The translations under genes and the position numbers were made by a program. A stretch of DNA of 51,500 nt from an uncultured Lachnospiraceae bacterium (GTDB lineage Bacteria; Bacillota; Clostridia; Lachnospirales; Lachnospiraceae), in NCBI GenBank assembly GCA_910586585.1, contig CAJUKA010000026.1, positions 1-51,500 on the forward strand, written 5' to 3'. Positions within the stretch are counted from its first letter, which is position 1; the number at the start of each line of letters is the position of its first letter. The notes under the pieces are model-generated. The model was not told the origin of the DNA and ran no database searches. It worked only from the letters and a program-made list of their open reading frames with translations. Positions 14,242-21,551 of this stretch are shown one piece after another.

Positions 14242-14571
14242 ATGGAACGGCTGCGGATTGAATACAACACGGGGTATATGGAATTGAACATTGAGGCGTT
14301 CTTCCCCTACAAGGTGCCGGCGATGCGGAAAGCGGCAAAGCTCATCAACCGGTACTGTACGGATGAAACAAGGGCAGGGCTGCTCTCGGAACTGCGGCGG
14401 ATGGCGGACGGATATAAGGCTCTGTGTGATATGTACAGAGAGATGGCAGAGGGGTTTCCTGCGGATTCCCCGGAGTGGAGACACTGGAGGGCGCAGTTCA
14501 ACAAGACGGAGATTCTCCGCAGGAGGATGGAGAATAATATCAGACTAATTTCAGGAGGCGGTAAGGGATGA
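14242..14571 (+). CDS. Conserved phage hypothetical protein, 109 aa
   Basis: ATG 14242 is preferred to ATG 14239 because it is better spaced from GAGGTGG (14231-14237). The product is helical and charged, with YMELNIEAFFPYKVPAMRKA near the start and paired helices rich in Arg and Glu. It sits between the polymerase and a Cys-rich gene, with the stop overlapping the next start. No catalytic motif was seen; it is probably a replication accessory protein. Confidence 0.65.
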   Translation: MERLRIEYNTGYMELNIEAFFPYKVPAMRKAAKLINRYCTDETRAGLLSELRRMADGYKALCDMYREMAEGFPADSPEWRHWRAQFNKTEILRRRMENNIRLISGGGKG

Positions 14572-14762
14572 GCAGGGCGGCAATGCAGGGGTGCAGGGCG
14601 CACGGCGACTGTTTCGCAAACAGGGGCGGCGTCTGCACCTGCTTAAAGGACAATGACTTTGGCGGGAGGGACTGCCCGTTTTACAAGCCTGCGGACACAG
14701 TCCGGGAAGAATGCGGGCGGAATGGAGGTATGGTTCATGGGAATCAGCAGATACAACAGTGA
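14568..14762 (+). CDS. Small Cys-rich phage protein, 64 aa
   Basis: ATG 14568 overlaps the previous stop (ATGA). The protein contains CRAHGDCFANRGGVCTCLKD and DFGGRDCPFYK, six Cys and a His that could hold zinc. Such short Cys-rich genes are regularly found between the polymerase and DUF4406 genes in Clostridia prophages. It overlaps the next gene by 26 nt. Function is unknown. Confidence 0.7.
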   Translation: MSRAAMQGCRAHGDCFANRGGVCTCLKDNDFGGRDCPFYKPADTVREECGRNGGMVHGNQQIQQ

Positions 14763-15168
14763 GGGATACAGCGACCCGACAAGCCATGCGGCGTTATCGG
14801 GCATCAGGAAGGAAGAAAAAGCGGCGAAGCGGGCGTACCGGCCGCTGGTCTATATATGCTCCCCGTTTGCCGGGGACACGGAGGGAAACACGCAGAGGGC
14901 GAGGCGGTACAGCCGGTTTGCGGTGAAGAACGGCGCGATCCCGTTTGCGCCGCACCTTTTGTTCCCGCAGTTTCTGGATGATGGGAAACCCTCGGAGCGG
15001 GCAATCGGGATGTTCATGGGGATGGTGCTTCTGGGGAAGTGTGAGCAGTTGTGGGTATTCGGGAAAACGGTATCCACGGGGATGGCGGCGGAGATTGAAA
15101 AGGCGGAAAAGCGAGGAATGCCAGTCCGCTATTTCACAGAAAACTGCGAGGAGGTTGATCTATCTTGA
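14737..15168 (+). CDS. DUF4406-like (nucleoside 2-deoxyribosyltransferase-fold) protein
   Basis: ATG 14737 has GGAGGT 7 nt upstream; the frame is open earlier, but those starts lack binding sites. The 143-residue protein has VYICSPFAGDTEGNTQRARR, then GAIPFAPHLLFPQFLDDGKP and LWVFGKTVSTGMAAEIEKAE, the pattern of DUF4406/nucleoside 2-deoxyribosyltransferase-like Rossmann folds that bind nucleotides. It may act on nucleotide pools during phage growth. It overlaps the primase gene by 4 nt. Confidence 0.8.
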   Translation: MGISRYNSEGYSDPTSHAALSGIRKEEKAAKRAYRPLVYICSPFAGDTEGNTQRARRYSRFAVKNGAIPFAPHLLFPQFLDDGKPSERAIGMFMGMVLLGKCEQLWVFGKTVSTGMAAEIEKAEKRGMPVRYFTENCEEVDLS

Positions 15169-17420
15169 AAATGACATTTTATACGGCGAACTGCAGAGGG
15201 AACGCAAAGAACAGCCTGTACCCCAATAAGCGGGTGGTGGATAACGAGGACGACTGCATGGAAATCATGGCTTTCGACCATGTGTGTGCGGAATTTAAGA
15301 ACTGCCGCAGGAGCAATGACAATTTCCTTTCCTGCGATGTGGATGTGATGGACTGCGACAACAGCCATTCTGACAATCCGGCGGACTGGATTCATCCAGA
15401 GGATTTGGAGGAGAAACTTGGGAGGGATGTGGCGTTTGCCGTGGTGACGAGCCGCAACCACATGAAGCCGAAGGACGGAAAGTCCGCAAGGCCGAGGTTC
15501 CATGTGTACTTTCCCCACGATCCCATTTCAGACGGGGAGGTATGCGCCGCCCTAAAAAAAGCCATACAGCAGAAGTTTTCGTTTTTCGATGCCAAGGCGC
15601 TGGATTCCGCCCGGTTCATCTTTGGTCATCCGGCAGAGACAATCCTGTGGCACGAGGGCGAGATCACCATTGACTGCATCGTGAAGCCCCAGGGCGGCAG
15701 GGAGATACCGCAGGGGCAGCGGAATGCCACCATGTCCCATTTTGCGGGGCGCGTGGTGAAGCGGTACGGCGCGACGGAGCGGGCGCATGAGATTTTCATA
15801 GAGGAGGCGGCAAAGTGCAATCCGCCTTTGGAGGATGCAGAGCTTGCCATGATCTGGCAGAGCGCCTGCCGGTTTGCGGAAAAGGTGCAGGGGCAGGAAG
15901 GGTATGTGGCTCCGGATGCCTACAATGACGAGTTCGGACGGGAATCTTTAAAGCCGGGGGATTATTCGGACATCGGGCAGGCGAAGGTGTTGACCAGGGA
16001 GTACGGGGTGGAGCTGCGCTACACGGCGGCCACGGATTACCTACGGTTCTGCGGGCAGTATTGGGTGGAGTCCAAGCAGCAGGCAGTGGGCGCGGCGGAG
16101 GAGTTCCTCGACCTGCAGCTTGCGGATGCCAAGGATGAAATCACCCGGACGAAGCAGGCGCTTATGGATACCGGCATTTCGGAAGATGCCATCACCTCCG
16201 GCGGCAGGTCGCTAGAAAAGAAGATCAGCGGCGGGCAGATGGACGCCTACCTTGCGTATATGTCCGCCCAGGCGTATAAGGCGTTCGTGATGAAGCGGCG
16301 GGACATGAAATATGTGGTGTCGGCCCTGCAGGCGGCGAAGCCGATGCTGGAGATCAGCGTGTCCGACCTTGACAAAGACGGGTTCCTTCTGAACACGCCG
16401 GACGGCACCTATTATCTTCCGGATGGTCTGGAGGGGAAACGAGACCACAGTCCGGAGGACTATATCACCAAAATCACGGCGGCAGCTCCCGGAGAGAAAG
16501 GGGAGAAACTGTGGCTGGATTCTTTGGACACTATTTTCTGTGGTGACACGGAGCTGATTGATTATGTGCAGCAGATCGTGGGTATGGCGGCGGTGGGGCG
16601 TGTCTATCTGGAATCGCTCATCATTGCCTACGGGGAGGGGCGGAACGGGAAGTCCACCTTTTGGAACACCATAGCCCGTGTGCTTGGCACCTACAGCGGG
16701 AATATGTCCGCTGACACCCTCACTGTTGGGTGCAAGCGGAACGTGAAGCCGGAGCTTGCCGAGGCCAAGGGCAAGCGGCTGATTATCGCTGCGGAACTGG
16801 AAGAAGGGATGCGGCTGAACACCTCTGTGGTAAAACAGATGTGTTCCACGGATGAGATTTTTGCGGAAAAGAAGTACAAAGACCCGTTTTCTTTCACGCC
16901 GAGCCATACCCTTGTGCTGTACACGAACCACCTGCCGAGGGTGGGTGCGAATGACCCTGGGACATGGCGGCGTTTAATCGTTATCCCTTTCCATGCCAAG
17001 ATCGAGGGCGCAGGGGATGTGAAGAACTATGCGGATTATCTGGTTTCGGAGGCAGCCCCGGCAGTCATGGCGTGGATCATTGAGGGTGCGAAAAAGGCAA
17101 TCAGCCGGAACTTCCATATCCCTTCCCCTGCCTGTGTGGAGGAGGCAATTCAATCCTACCGTGAGGACAACGACTGGCTTGGGCATTTCATGCATGAGTG
17201 CTGCGAAGTTGAGAAAGGCGGCATGGCAAAGTCCGGGGAGATGTACAAGGAATACCGCACCTACTGTATGCAGACAGGCGAGTATACCAGAAGCACGGCC
17301 GATTTTTATAATGCGCTGGAAACGGCAGGGTTCAAAAAGCAGAAAAAGAAGGACGGCGCGTATATTATCGGGATACGGCTGAAAGCCGCTGATTTTACGG
17401 ACGGAGAGGCCCAAGGGTGA
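15165..17420 (+). CDS. Primase-helicase (AEP primase, PriCT, D5/P4-type helicase)
   Basis: The TTG start at 15165 follows GAGGAGGT. The 751-residue protein combines an archaeo-eukaryotic-type primase region at about 30-180 (LSCDVDVMDCDNSHSD with acidic metal ligands, ARPRFHVYFPHDP), a PriCT-like helix segment (HEIFIEEAAKCNPPLEDAEL) near 210-245, and a D5_N/P4-type SF3 helicase. The helicase has Walker A GEGRNGKST near residue 490 and a later VLYTNHLPRVGANDPGTWRR. It primes and unwinds phage DNA for the polymerase. Repeats directly after the gene may be the origin. Confidence 0.92.
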   Translation: MKMTFYTANCRGNAKNSLYPNKRVVDNEDDCMEIMAFDHVCAEFKNCRRSNDNFLSCDVDVMDCDNSHSDNPADWIHPEDLEEKLGRDVAFAVVTSRNHMKPKDGKSARPRFHVYFPHDPISDGEVCAALKKAIQQKFSFFDAKALDSARFIFGHPAETILWHEGEITIDCIVKPQGGREIPQGQRNATMSHFAGRVVKRYGATERAHEIFIEEAAKCNPPLEDAELAMIWQSACRFAEKVQGQEGYVAPDAYNDEFGRESLKPGDYSDIGQAKVLTREYGVELRYTAATDYLRFCGQYWVESKQQAVGAAEEFLDLQLADAKDEITRTKQALMDTGISEDAITSGGRSLEKKISGGQMDAYLAYMSAQAYKAFVMKRRDMKYVVSALQAAKPMLEISVSDLDKDGFLLNTPDGTYYLPDGLEGKRDHSPEDYITKITAAAPGEKGEKLWLDSLDTIFCGDTELIDYVQQIVGMAAVGRVYLESLIIAYGEGRNGKSTFWNTIARVLGTYSGNMSADTLTVGCKRNVKPELAEAKGKRLIIAAELEEGMRLNTSVVKQMCSTDEIFAEKKYKDPFSFTPSHTLVLYTNHLPRVGANDPGTWRRLIVIPFHAKIEGAGDVKNYADYLVSEAAPAVMAWIIEGAKKAISRNFHIPSPACVEEAIQSYREDNDWLGHFMHECCEVEKGGMAKSGEMYKEYRTYCMQTGEYTRSTADFYNALETAGFKKQKKKDGAYIIGIRLKAADFTDGEAQG

Positions 17421-17522
17421 CAGTCGTTGACGGTCGCAGTATAAACCCCCTTTAGGGCAGTTTTTTCAGTAAAAAATCACTTATAGAGGACTTTAAGGCA
17501 CGAGTGTCAACGACCGTCACCC
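17415..17522 (+). repeat. Iteron-like and inverted repeats, candidate replication origin
   Basis: Two tandem 10-mers TGACAGTCGT and TGACGGTCGC (17418-17437) start at the primase stop. A 17-nt inverted copy (17506-17522) matches 17415-17431 with one mismatch. Between them is an AT-rich stretch of about 75 nt. Iterons plus AT-rich DNA beside a primase gene fit an origin; a hairpin controlling the downstream genes is the alternative. Confidence 0.45.
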
Positions 17523-17566
17523 GAAAGCCTGGAACGCTTGAAAAATAAGGGATTGGAGGCATTTGC

Positions 17567-17851
17567 ATGAGAGAGAAGACCATAGAGCAGAAATTCAGGG
17601 CGGCGGTCAAGGCCGCCGGGGGCTTGGCAGTTAAGTTCACATCGCCCGGTTTTGATGGGGTGCCTGACAGGATAGCACTTCTCCCGGATGGGAAAATGGC
17701 ATTCGTGGAGGTCAAGGCTCCCGGAAAGAAGCCCCGCCCGCTACAGCAGGCAAGGCACCGGCAGCTTCGGCAGTTGGGATTCAAGGTGTATGTGTTGGAT
17801 GATAAGTCGCAGATCGGAGGGATGATTGATGAAATTAAAAATTCAGTGTGA
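17567..17851 (+). CDS. VRR-NUC domain nuclease
   Basis: ATG 17567 follows GGAGG. The 94-residue protein is a complete stand-alone VRR-NUC fold: EQKFRAAVKAAGGLAVKF, DGVPDRIALLPDGKMAFVEV with the Asp and Glu-x-Lys (EVKAP) active-site pattern, and ARHRQLRQLGFKVYVLDD. Such phage nucleases normally sit next to an SNF2 helicase and are thought to process branched DNA. Here an HNH gene lies between the two, overlapping the last 23 nt. Confidence 0.9.
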   Translation: MREKTIEQKFRAAVKAAGGLAVKFTSPGFDGVPDRIALLPDGKMAFVEVKAPGKKPRPLQQARHRQLRQLGFKVYVLDDKSQIGGMIDEIKNSV

Positions 17852-18335
17852 CTGGTGTGGGAAGGAGTTTTTGAGGGAATCAGCTTCACTAAAGGGTAAG
17901 AAACATCATTTCTGTTGCAGGCAGTGTTTAGCGGATTTCAGCAGTAAATCCAAAAATCCAGACGGCTATGCGGCACTGAAGGATTTTACCAATATTGCAG
18001 CCACATTTACAAGAATAAACAAAGTGGTAAATAAAACGAGAATGACCGCAGAGGTCAGAGAAAAATTAAGAAAATCCCGTTTGAACACGGGTGAAGGGAA
18101 AACTTATACCAAACTTTACGGCAGGCATGAACACCGTATTGTTGCAGAGCAGATTCTTGGCAGGGCGTTACTGCCAGGAGAGGTTGTTCATCATATTGAC
18201 GGCAATAGGCGTAACAATAAGCCGGAAAATTTAAGAGTATTTGAATCTCAAAGTGATCATGCAAAGTTTCATACAGAATTTAGCTGGTTCATAAGAGAAC
18301 TTGAAAAATTGGATGCAGAAGGAGGTGATGCCTGA
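17829..18335 (+). CDS. HNH endonuclease with zinc-finger N-terminus, probably inserted
   Basis: ATG 17829 follows GGAGGG. The 168-residue protein begins with a zinc ribbon (IQCDWCGKEF...HFCCRQC) and a helical DNA-binding middle with AEVREKLRKSRLNTGEG. It ends in an HNH nuclease: RIVAEQILGRALLPGEVVHH, HIDGNRRNNKPENLRVFES, HAKFH. This is the layout of free-standing phage homing endonucleases. The gene is visibly more AT-rich than its neighbours and separates VRR-NUC from SNF2, which are normally adjacent. The helicase it precedes is broken in its Walker A codons. Confidence 0.85.
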   Translation: MKLKIQCDWCGKEFLRESASLKGKKHHFCCRQCLADFSSKSKNPDGYAALKDFTNIAATFTRINKVVNKTRMTAEVREKLRKSRLNTGEGKTYTKLYGRHEHRIVAEQILGRALLPGEVVHHIDGNRRNNKPENLRVFESQSDHAKFHTEFSWFIRELEKLDAEGGDA

Positions 18336-19706
18336 TGAAGTTCGTGCCACACAGTTATCAGAGTTTTGCAATCGAATATATCAAAGACCATCCGATGGCG
18401 GCTGTCCTGTTGGACATGGGCTTGGGTTAAGGGCAAGACAGGAATAACGCTGACGGCAGTCAACGACCTGATGTTTGACAGCTTTGAAATCCACCGGGTG
18501 CTTGTGATAGCCCCGATCAGGGTAGCGTCTTTCAGTTGGCCGGCAGAAATTGAAAAATGGGATCATCTCGCAGGGATGAAATACAGCGTGGCGGTCGGAA
18601 CGGCGGCGGAGCGGCTTGCGGCACTCCGGAGGCAGGCTGACATTTATCTGATCAACCGTGAGAATGTGCAGTGGCTGATTACGGAGAGCGGAATCCCCTT
18701 TGACTTTGACATGGTGGTGGTCGATGAGCTGTCCTCCTTCAAGAACCACCAGACAAAGCGGTTCAAGGCGCTGATGAAGGTCCGGCCGAAAGTGAAACGT
18801 ATCGTGGGGCTGACCGGCACGCCGAGCAGCAACGGCCTGATGGACTTGTGGGCGGAGTTCCGGCTGCTAGACATGGGTGAGCGGCTTGGGAGGTTCATCG
18901 GGCAGTACCGCACCTCCTACTTCCGGCCGGATAAGCAGAACGGGCAGGTGGTGTTCTCCTACAAGCCACTGCCTGGGGCGGAGCAGCAGATTTATAACAG
19001 GATATCGGACATCACCATTTCCATGAAGTCCACTGACCACCTGCAGATGCCGGAGCTGATTAATTCCAGATACACGGTGTATCTCTCCGAGAAGGAGGAT
19101 TCGCACTATGCGGATTTGAAAAAGGACCTCGTCCTGCAGTTGCCGGATGGGGACATCACAGCCGCCAATGCTGCCTCCCTCTCTGGAAAACTGTCGCAGA
19201 TGGCGAACGGTGCAATTTATACAGACACCGGGGAAGCAATAGCAATTCATGAGAGGAAGCTGGACGCGCTGGAGGACATCATCGAGGCGGCGAACGGCAA
19301 GCCGGTATTAGTGGCATACTGGTTCCGGCATGACCTGGAACGCATCACGGAGCGGCTCCAGAAACTGAAAATCCCCTGTTCCCGGCTGGACACCGACGGC
19401 AGCATCCGAAAATGGAACGCCGGGGAAATCCCGGTGGCATTAATCCATCCGGCATCCGCCGGACACGGGCTGAACCTGCAGGCGGGTGGGAACACGCTGG
19501 TGTGGTTTGGGCTTACCTGGTCGCTGGAATTATACCAGCAGACGGTAGCGAGGCTGTGGCGGCAGGGGCAGGAATCGGAAACCGTGGTGGTGCAGCATAT
19601 CATCACCCAAGGCACCATAGACGAGCGGATCATGAAGGCGTTATCTGAGAAAGACACCACGCAGGCCGCACTGATCGATGCGGTGAAGGCAGACTTAAAG
19701 CTGTAA
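18335..19706 (+). pseudogene. SNF2-family helicase, frame broken at Walker A
   Basis: Translation from ATG 18335 gives a normal helicase start (MKFVPHSYQSFAIEYIKDHP ... LLDMGLG) but hits TAA at 18428-18430. The rest, KTGITLTAVNDL onward to 19706, continues in the +1 frame with DEAH-like VVDELSSFKN, LTGTPSSNGLMDLW and the SF2 C-terminal motifs HPASAGHGLNLQ and QTVARLWRQGQ. Removing 7 nt around 18427-18434 restores DMGLGKTG. Either a lesion inactivates the helicase, or a +1 frameshift yields a GLGKGKT variant. The enzyme would act with VRR-NUC in phage DNA processing. Confidence 0.8.
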
Positions 19707-19814
19707 GCAAAATGCCGCCAGTCAAAAAAGCAAATCTGAGACAATCCATGGAAACCAGTGACAATCTTTGAAAATCCGGGGGAAGCAAATCTATTTTGAT
19801 TGGAGGCATGGCTT

Positions 19815-20273
19815 ATGAGCATTATCTGGAAGTACCTTGACAAGAGGTCGGCGGCGGTGGACGCACTGAAGGATTACGGCAGCATGAAGTTCATCATCGA
19901 ACACACGGATGATGAGATTAAGGCGGCATATGAGAAAATGGGAGGCGTCAGTAGCCCGCAGCCGGACGGGATGCCGCATACCCGCAATCCCCATGCTGTG
20001 GAGGACAGGATGATAAAGGGCATTGAGGAGATCGATGTTTTAAAGGAGCGTTACCGGCAGGCGGTGGAATATATGGCATGGTTCCTCCCGGCATGGGAGG
20101 AGCTTTCAGAGGATGAGCGGTATGTGCTGGAAACCTTTTATTCCGATGAGGAGAGGCAGACGGATTCGATTTACGACATCTGCGACCGTTTCCACATCGA
20201 GAGGACATCCGCATACAAGAAAAAGAACCGCGCCCTGCAGAAACTGGTCACGCTGCTGTACGGGAAAAGCTGA
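19815..20273 (+). CDS. ArpU/DUF1492-like phage late transcription regulator
   Basis: ATG 19815 follows GGAGG by 8 nt. The 152-residue protein has a charged helical N-terminal half and a C-terminal sigma region 4-like helix-turn-helix: LSEDERYVLETFYSDEERQT, SIYDICDRFHIERTSAYKKK, RALQKLV. This is the ArpU/DUF1492 type that activates late genes in Firmicutes phages. It lies immediately before the dyad-rich region at 20275 and the packaging genes, the expected place for the late switch. Confidence 0.85.
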   Translation: MSIIWKYLDKRSAAVDALKDYGSMKFIIEHTDDEIKAAYEKMGGVSSPQPDGMPHTRNPHAVEDRMIKGIEEIDVLKERYRQAVEYMAWFLPAWEELSEDERYVLETFYSDEERQTDSIYDICDRFHIERTSAYKKKNRALQKLVTLLYGKS

Positions 20274-20274
20274 T

Positions 20275-20320
20275 GTCCAAAATCGCGGACGATTTTCCAT
20301 TTTGGACGTGGTACACTGTT
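20275..20320 (+). promoter_or_regulatory. Overlapping dyads at the late-operon start
   Basis: GTCCAAAAT (20275-20283) is inverted at 20299-20307. A second perfect dyad, AAAATCG-cgga-CGATTTT, lies inside at 20279-20296. Three related half-sites in 33 bp directly after the ArpU-like gene suggest the activator site of the late promoter. GTACACT at 20311 could serve as a -10 region. Confidence 0.5.
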
Positions 20321-20333
20321 ATCATCGAAAACT

Positions 20334-20388
20334 GCATAAAGGCAGACGGCCTTCGTGGGAAATTTTCCTGCGGGGGCTTTCTTTATGC
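20334..20388 (+). promoter_or_regulatory. Structured late-operon leader
   Basis: GCATAAAG (20334-20341) pairs with CTTTATGC (20381-20388), and GCAG/CTGC pair inside. No U-run follows. It is a leader hairpin just ahead of the HNH gene; a role in processing or antitermination is speculative. Confidence 0.35.
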
Positions 20389-20406
20389 CACGAGGAGGTG
20401 AGAGCA

Positions 20407-20766
20407 ATGCCAAGGAAACCGAAGAGGCCGTGTTCTTTCCCCGGCTGTCCGAAGCTGACAGAGGGACGGTTCTGTGAGGAACATGAGAAACAGGAAAACC
20501 GCCGCTACGAGAAGTACGACCGTGACCCGGCTGTACGCCGTAGGTACGGCAGAGCGTGGAAACGCATCCGTGACCGTTATGCTTCAAAGCATCCGTTCTG
20601 TGAGGAGTGCTATAAGAAGGGTGTGCTGCGTCCCGTTGAGGAAGTACACCACAAGCTGCCGTTGGCAGAGGGCGGGACGCACGATGAGGGAAACCTTGTG
20701 TCACTGTGCCAGTCCTGCCATGCCAGGATTCATGCGGAGCGCGGCGACAGATGGCATAAGCATTAA
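20407..20766 (+). CDS. Phage HNH endonuclease (packaging-associated)
   Basis: ATG 20407 follows GAGGAGGTGA; upstream codons in this frame overlap the regulator gene. The 119-residue protein has a Cys/His zinc-binding N-terminus (CSFPGCPKLTEGRFCEEH), then CEECYKKG, the HNH core EEVHHKLPLAEGGTHDEGNL and SLCQSCHARIHAERGDRWHK. HNH proteins next to terminase genes are needed for DNA packaging in HK97-like cos phages. The following intergenic region may hold the packaging site. Confidence 0.9.
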   Translation: MPRKPKRPCSFPGCPKLTEGRFCEEHEKQENRRYEKYDRDPAVRRRYGRAWKRIRDRYASKHPFCEECYKKGVLRPVEEVHHKLPLAEGGTHDEGNLVSLCQSCHARIHAERGDRWHKH

Positions 20767-20778
20767 ATTATCATGTGT

Positions 20779-20839
20779 GGGTTCCTTGTAGGGATTTCTG
20801 CCAGCCCCCAGGGGCGGGTGAAATCTCTACAAGGAACCC
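20779..20839 (+). repeat. Long inverted repeat, 20-nt arms
   Basis: Arms 20779-20798 and 20820-20839 match over 20 nt with a single G-U-compatible difference; an inner CCCC/GGGG pairs too. No U-run follows. It sits between HNH and the small terminase, where a cos site is often found. Confidence 0.6.
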
Positions 20840-20875
20840 GCCGGGGAACGGGCGCGGGGTCACACGCACAAAAAC

Positions 20876-20996
20876 CGGAAATCAAACGGGGGATTACCCC
20901 GGTTTTCAAATATGGGATTTTACCTTGTTTTGCGGTGCTTTTTACGGCGCCGCGGCGTTTGATTTCCGCAGCGTTTTTCAAACAAAATCAAACGGA
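20876..20996. repeat. Three copies of ATCAAACG, two as a 13-bp inverted repeat; candidate cos region
   Basis: CGGAAATCAAACG (20876-20888) is perfectly inverted at 20956-20968. A third direct copy, ATCAAACGG, is at 20988-20996, just before the small terminase start. AAAACCGG/CCGGTTTT arms also occur (20872-20905). Repeated binding boxes beside TerS fit a terminase recognition site. Confidence 0.45.
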
Positions 20997-21004
20997 CGGG
21001 GGTG

Positions 21005-21544
21005 ATGGCAGTGGCGAAGGACGGCAGCCGCCGCGGCGGCGCAAGGCCGGGGGCGGGGCGCAAGCCGAAGGCGCTCACGGAGAAGATCAGCGAGGGGAAA
21101 GCGGCGGCGGTCATGATGGAGCCTGCCGAACTGGAGGGCATGGATGTGCCGCCCGTGAAGGACTTCCTCAAATCCCCGCAGAAAAGCGGGCGGGAGCTGG
21201 TGGCGGAGGAAGTGTACAACGAAACCTATGCGTGGCTGAAAGCGAGGGGCTGTGAAAAGCTGGTCACGGTGCAGATGGTGGAGCAGTACGCCATGAGCGT
21301 GTCCCGGTGGATTCAGTGCGAGGAGATTGTTTCCTCCACGGGGTTCCTGGCGAAGCACCCGACTACGGGAGCCGCTATCGCCTCCCCTTATGTCACCATG
21401 AGCCAGTCCTACATGAAGCAGACCAATTACTGCTGGATGCAGATATACCAGATCGTGAAGGAGAACTGCTCGGTGGAGTTCCAGGGGAACACGCCGCAGG
21501 ACGATGTGATGGAGCGGCTGCTCCGGGCAAGGAAAGGAGTGTAG
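21005..21544 (+). CDS. Phage terminase small subunit (P27-like)
   Basis: I use ATG 21005; GTG 21002 and GTG 21011 are alternatives around the GGGGGTG motif. The 179-residue protein has a basic Gly/Arg-rich N-terminus (GSRRGGARPGAGRKPK) followed by helical segments with SGRELVAEEVYNETYAWLKA, VEQYAMSVSRWIQCEEIVS and SPYVTMSQSYMKQTNYCWMQ, typical of P27-family small terminases. These bind the packaging site and recruit the large subunit. The large subunit lies 8.7 kb downstream, an unusual separation caused by methyltransferases and cargo. Confidence 0.88.
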   Translation: MAVAKDGSRRGGARPGAGRKPKALTEKISEGKAAAVMMEPAELEGMDVPPVKDFLKSPQKSGRELVAEEVYNETYAWLKARGCEKLVTVQMVEQYAMSVSRWIQCEEIVSSTGFLAKHPTTGAAIASPYVTMSQSYMKQTNYCWMQIYQIVKENCSVEFQGNTPQDDVMERLLRARKGV

Positions 21545-21551
21545 AGGAAAA

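Noticed and set aside
20773..21255. Forward open frame (160 codons) over the HNH-TerS gap and TerS start
   Set aside because: The first part covers long inverted repeats and the second is an out-of-frame Gly/Arg-rich reading of TerS.
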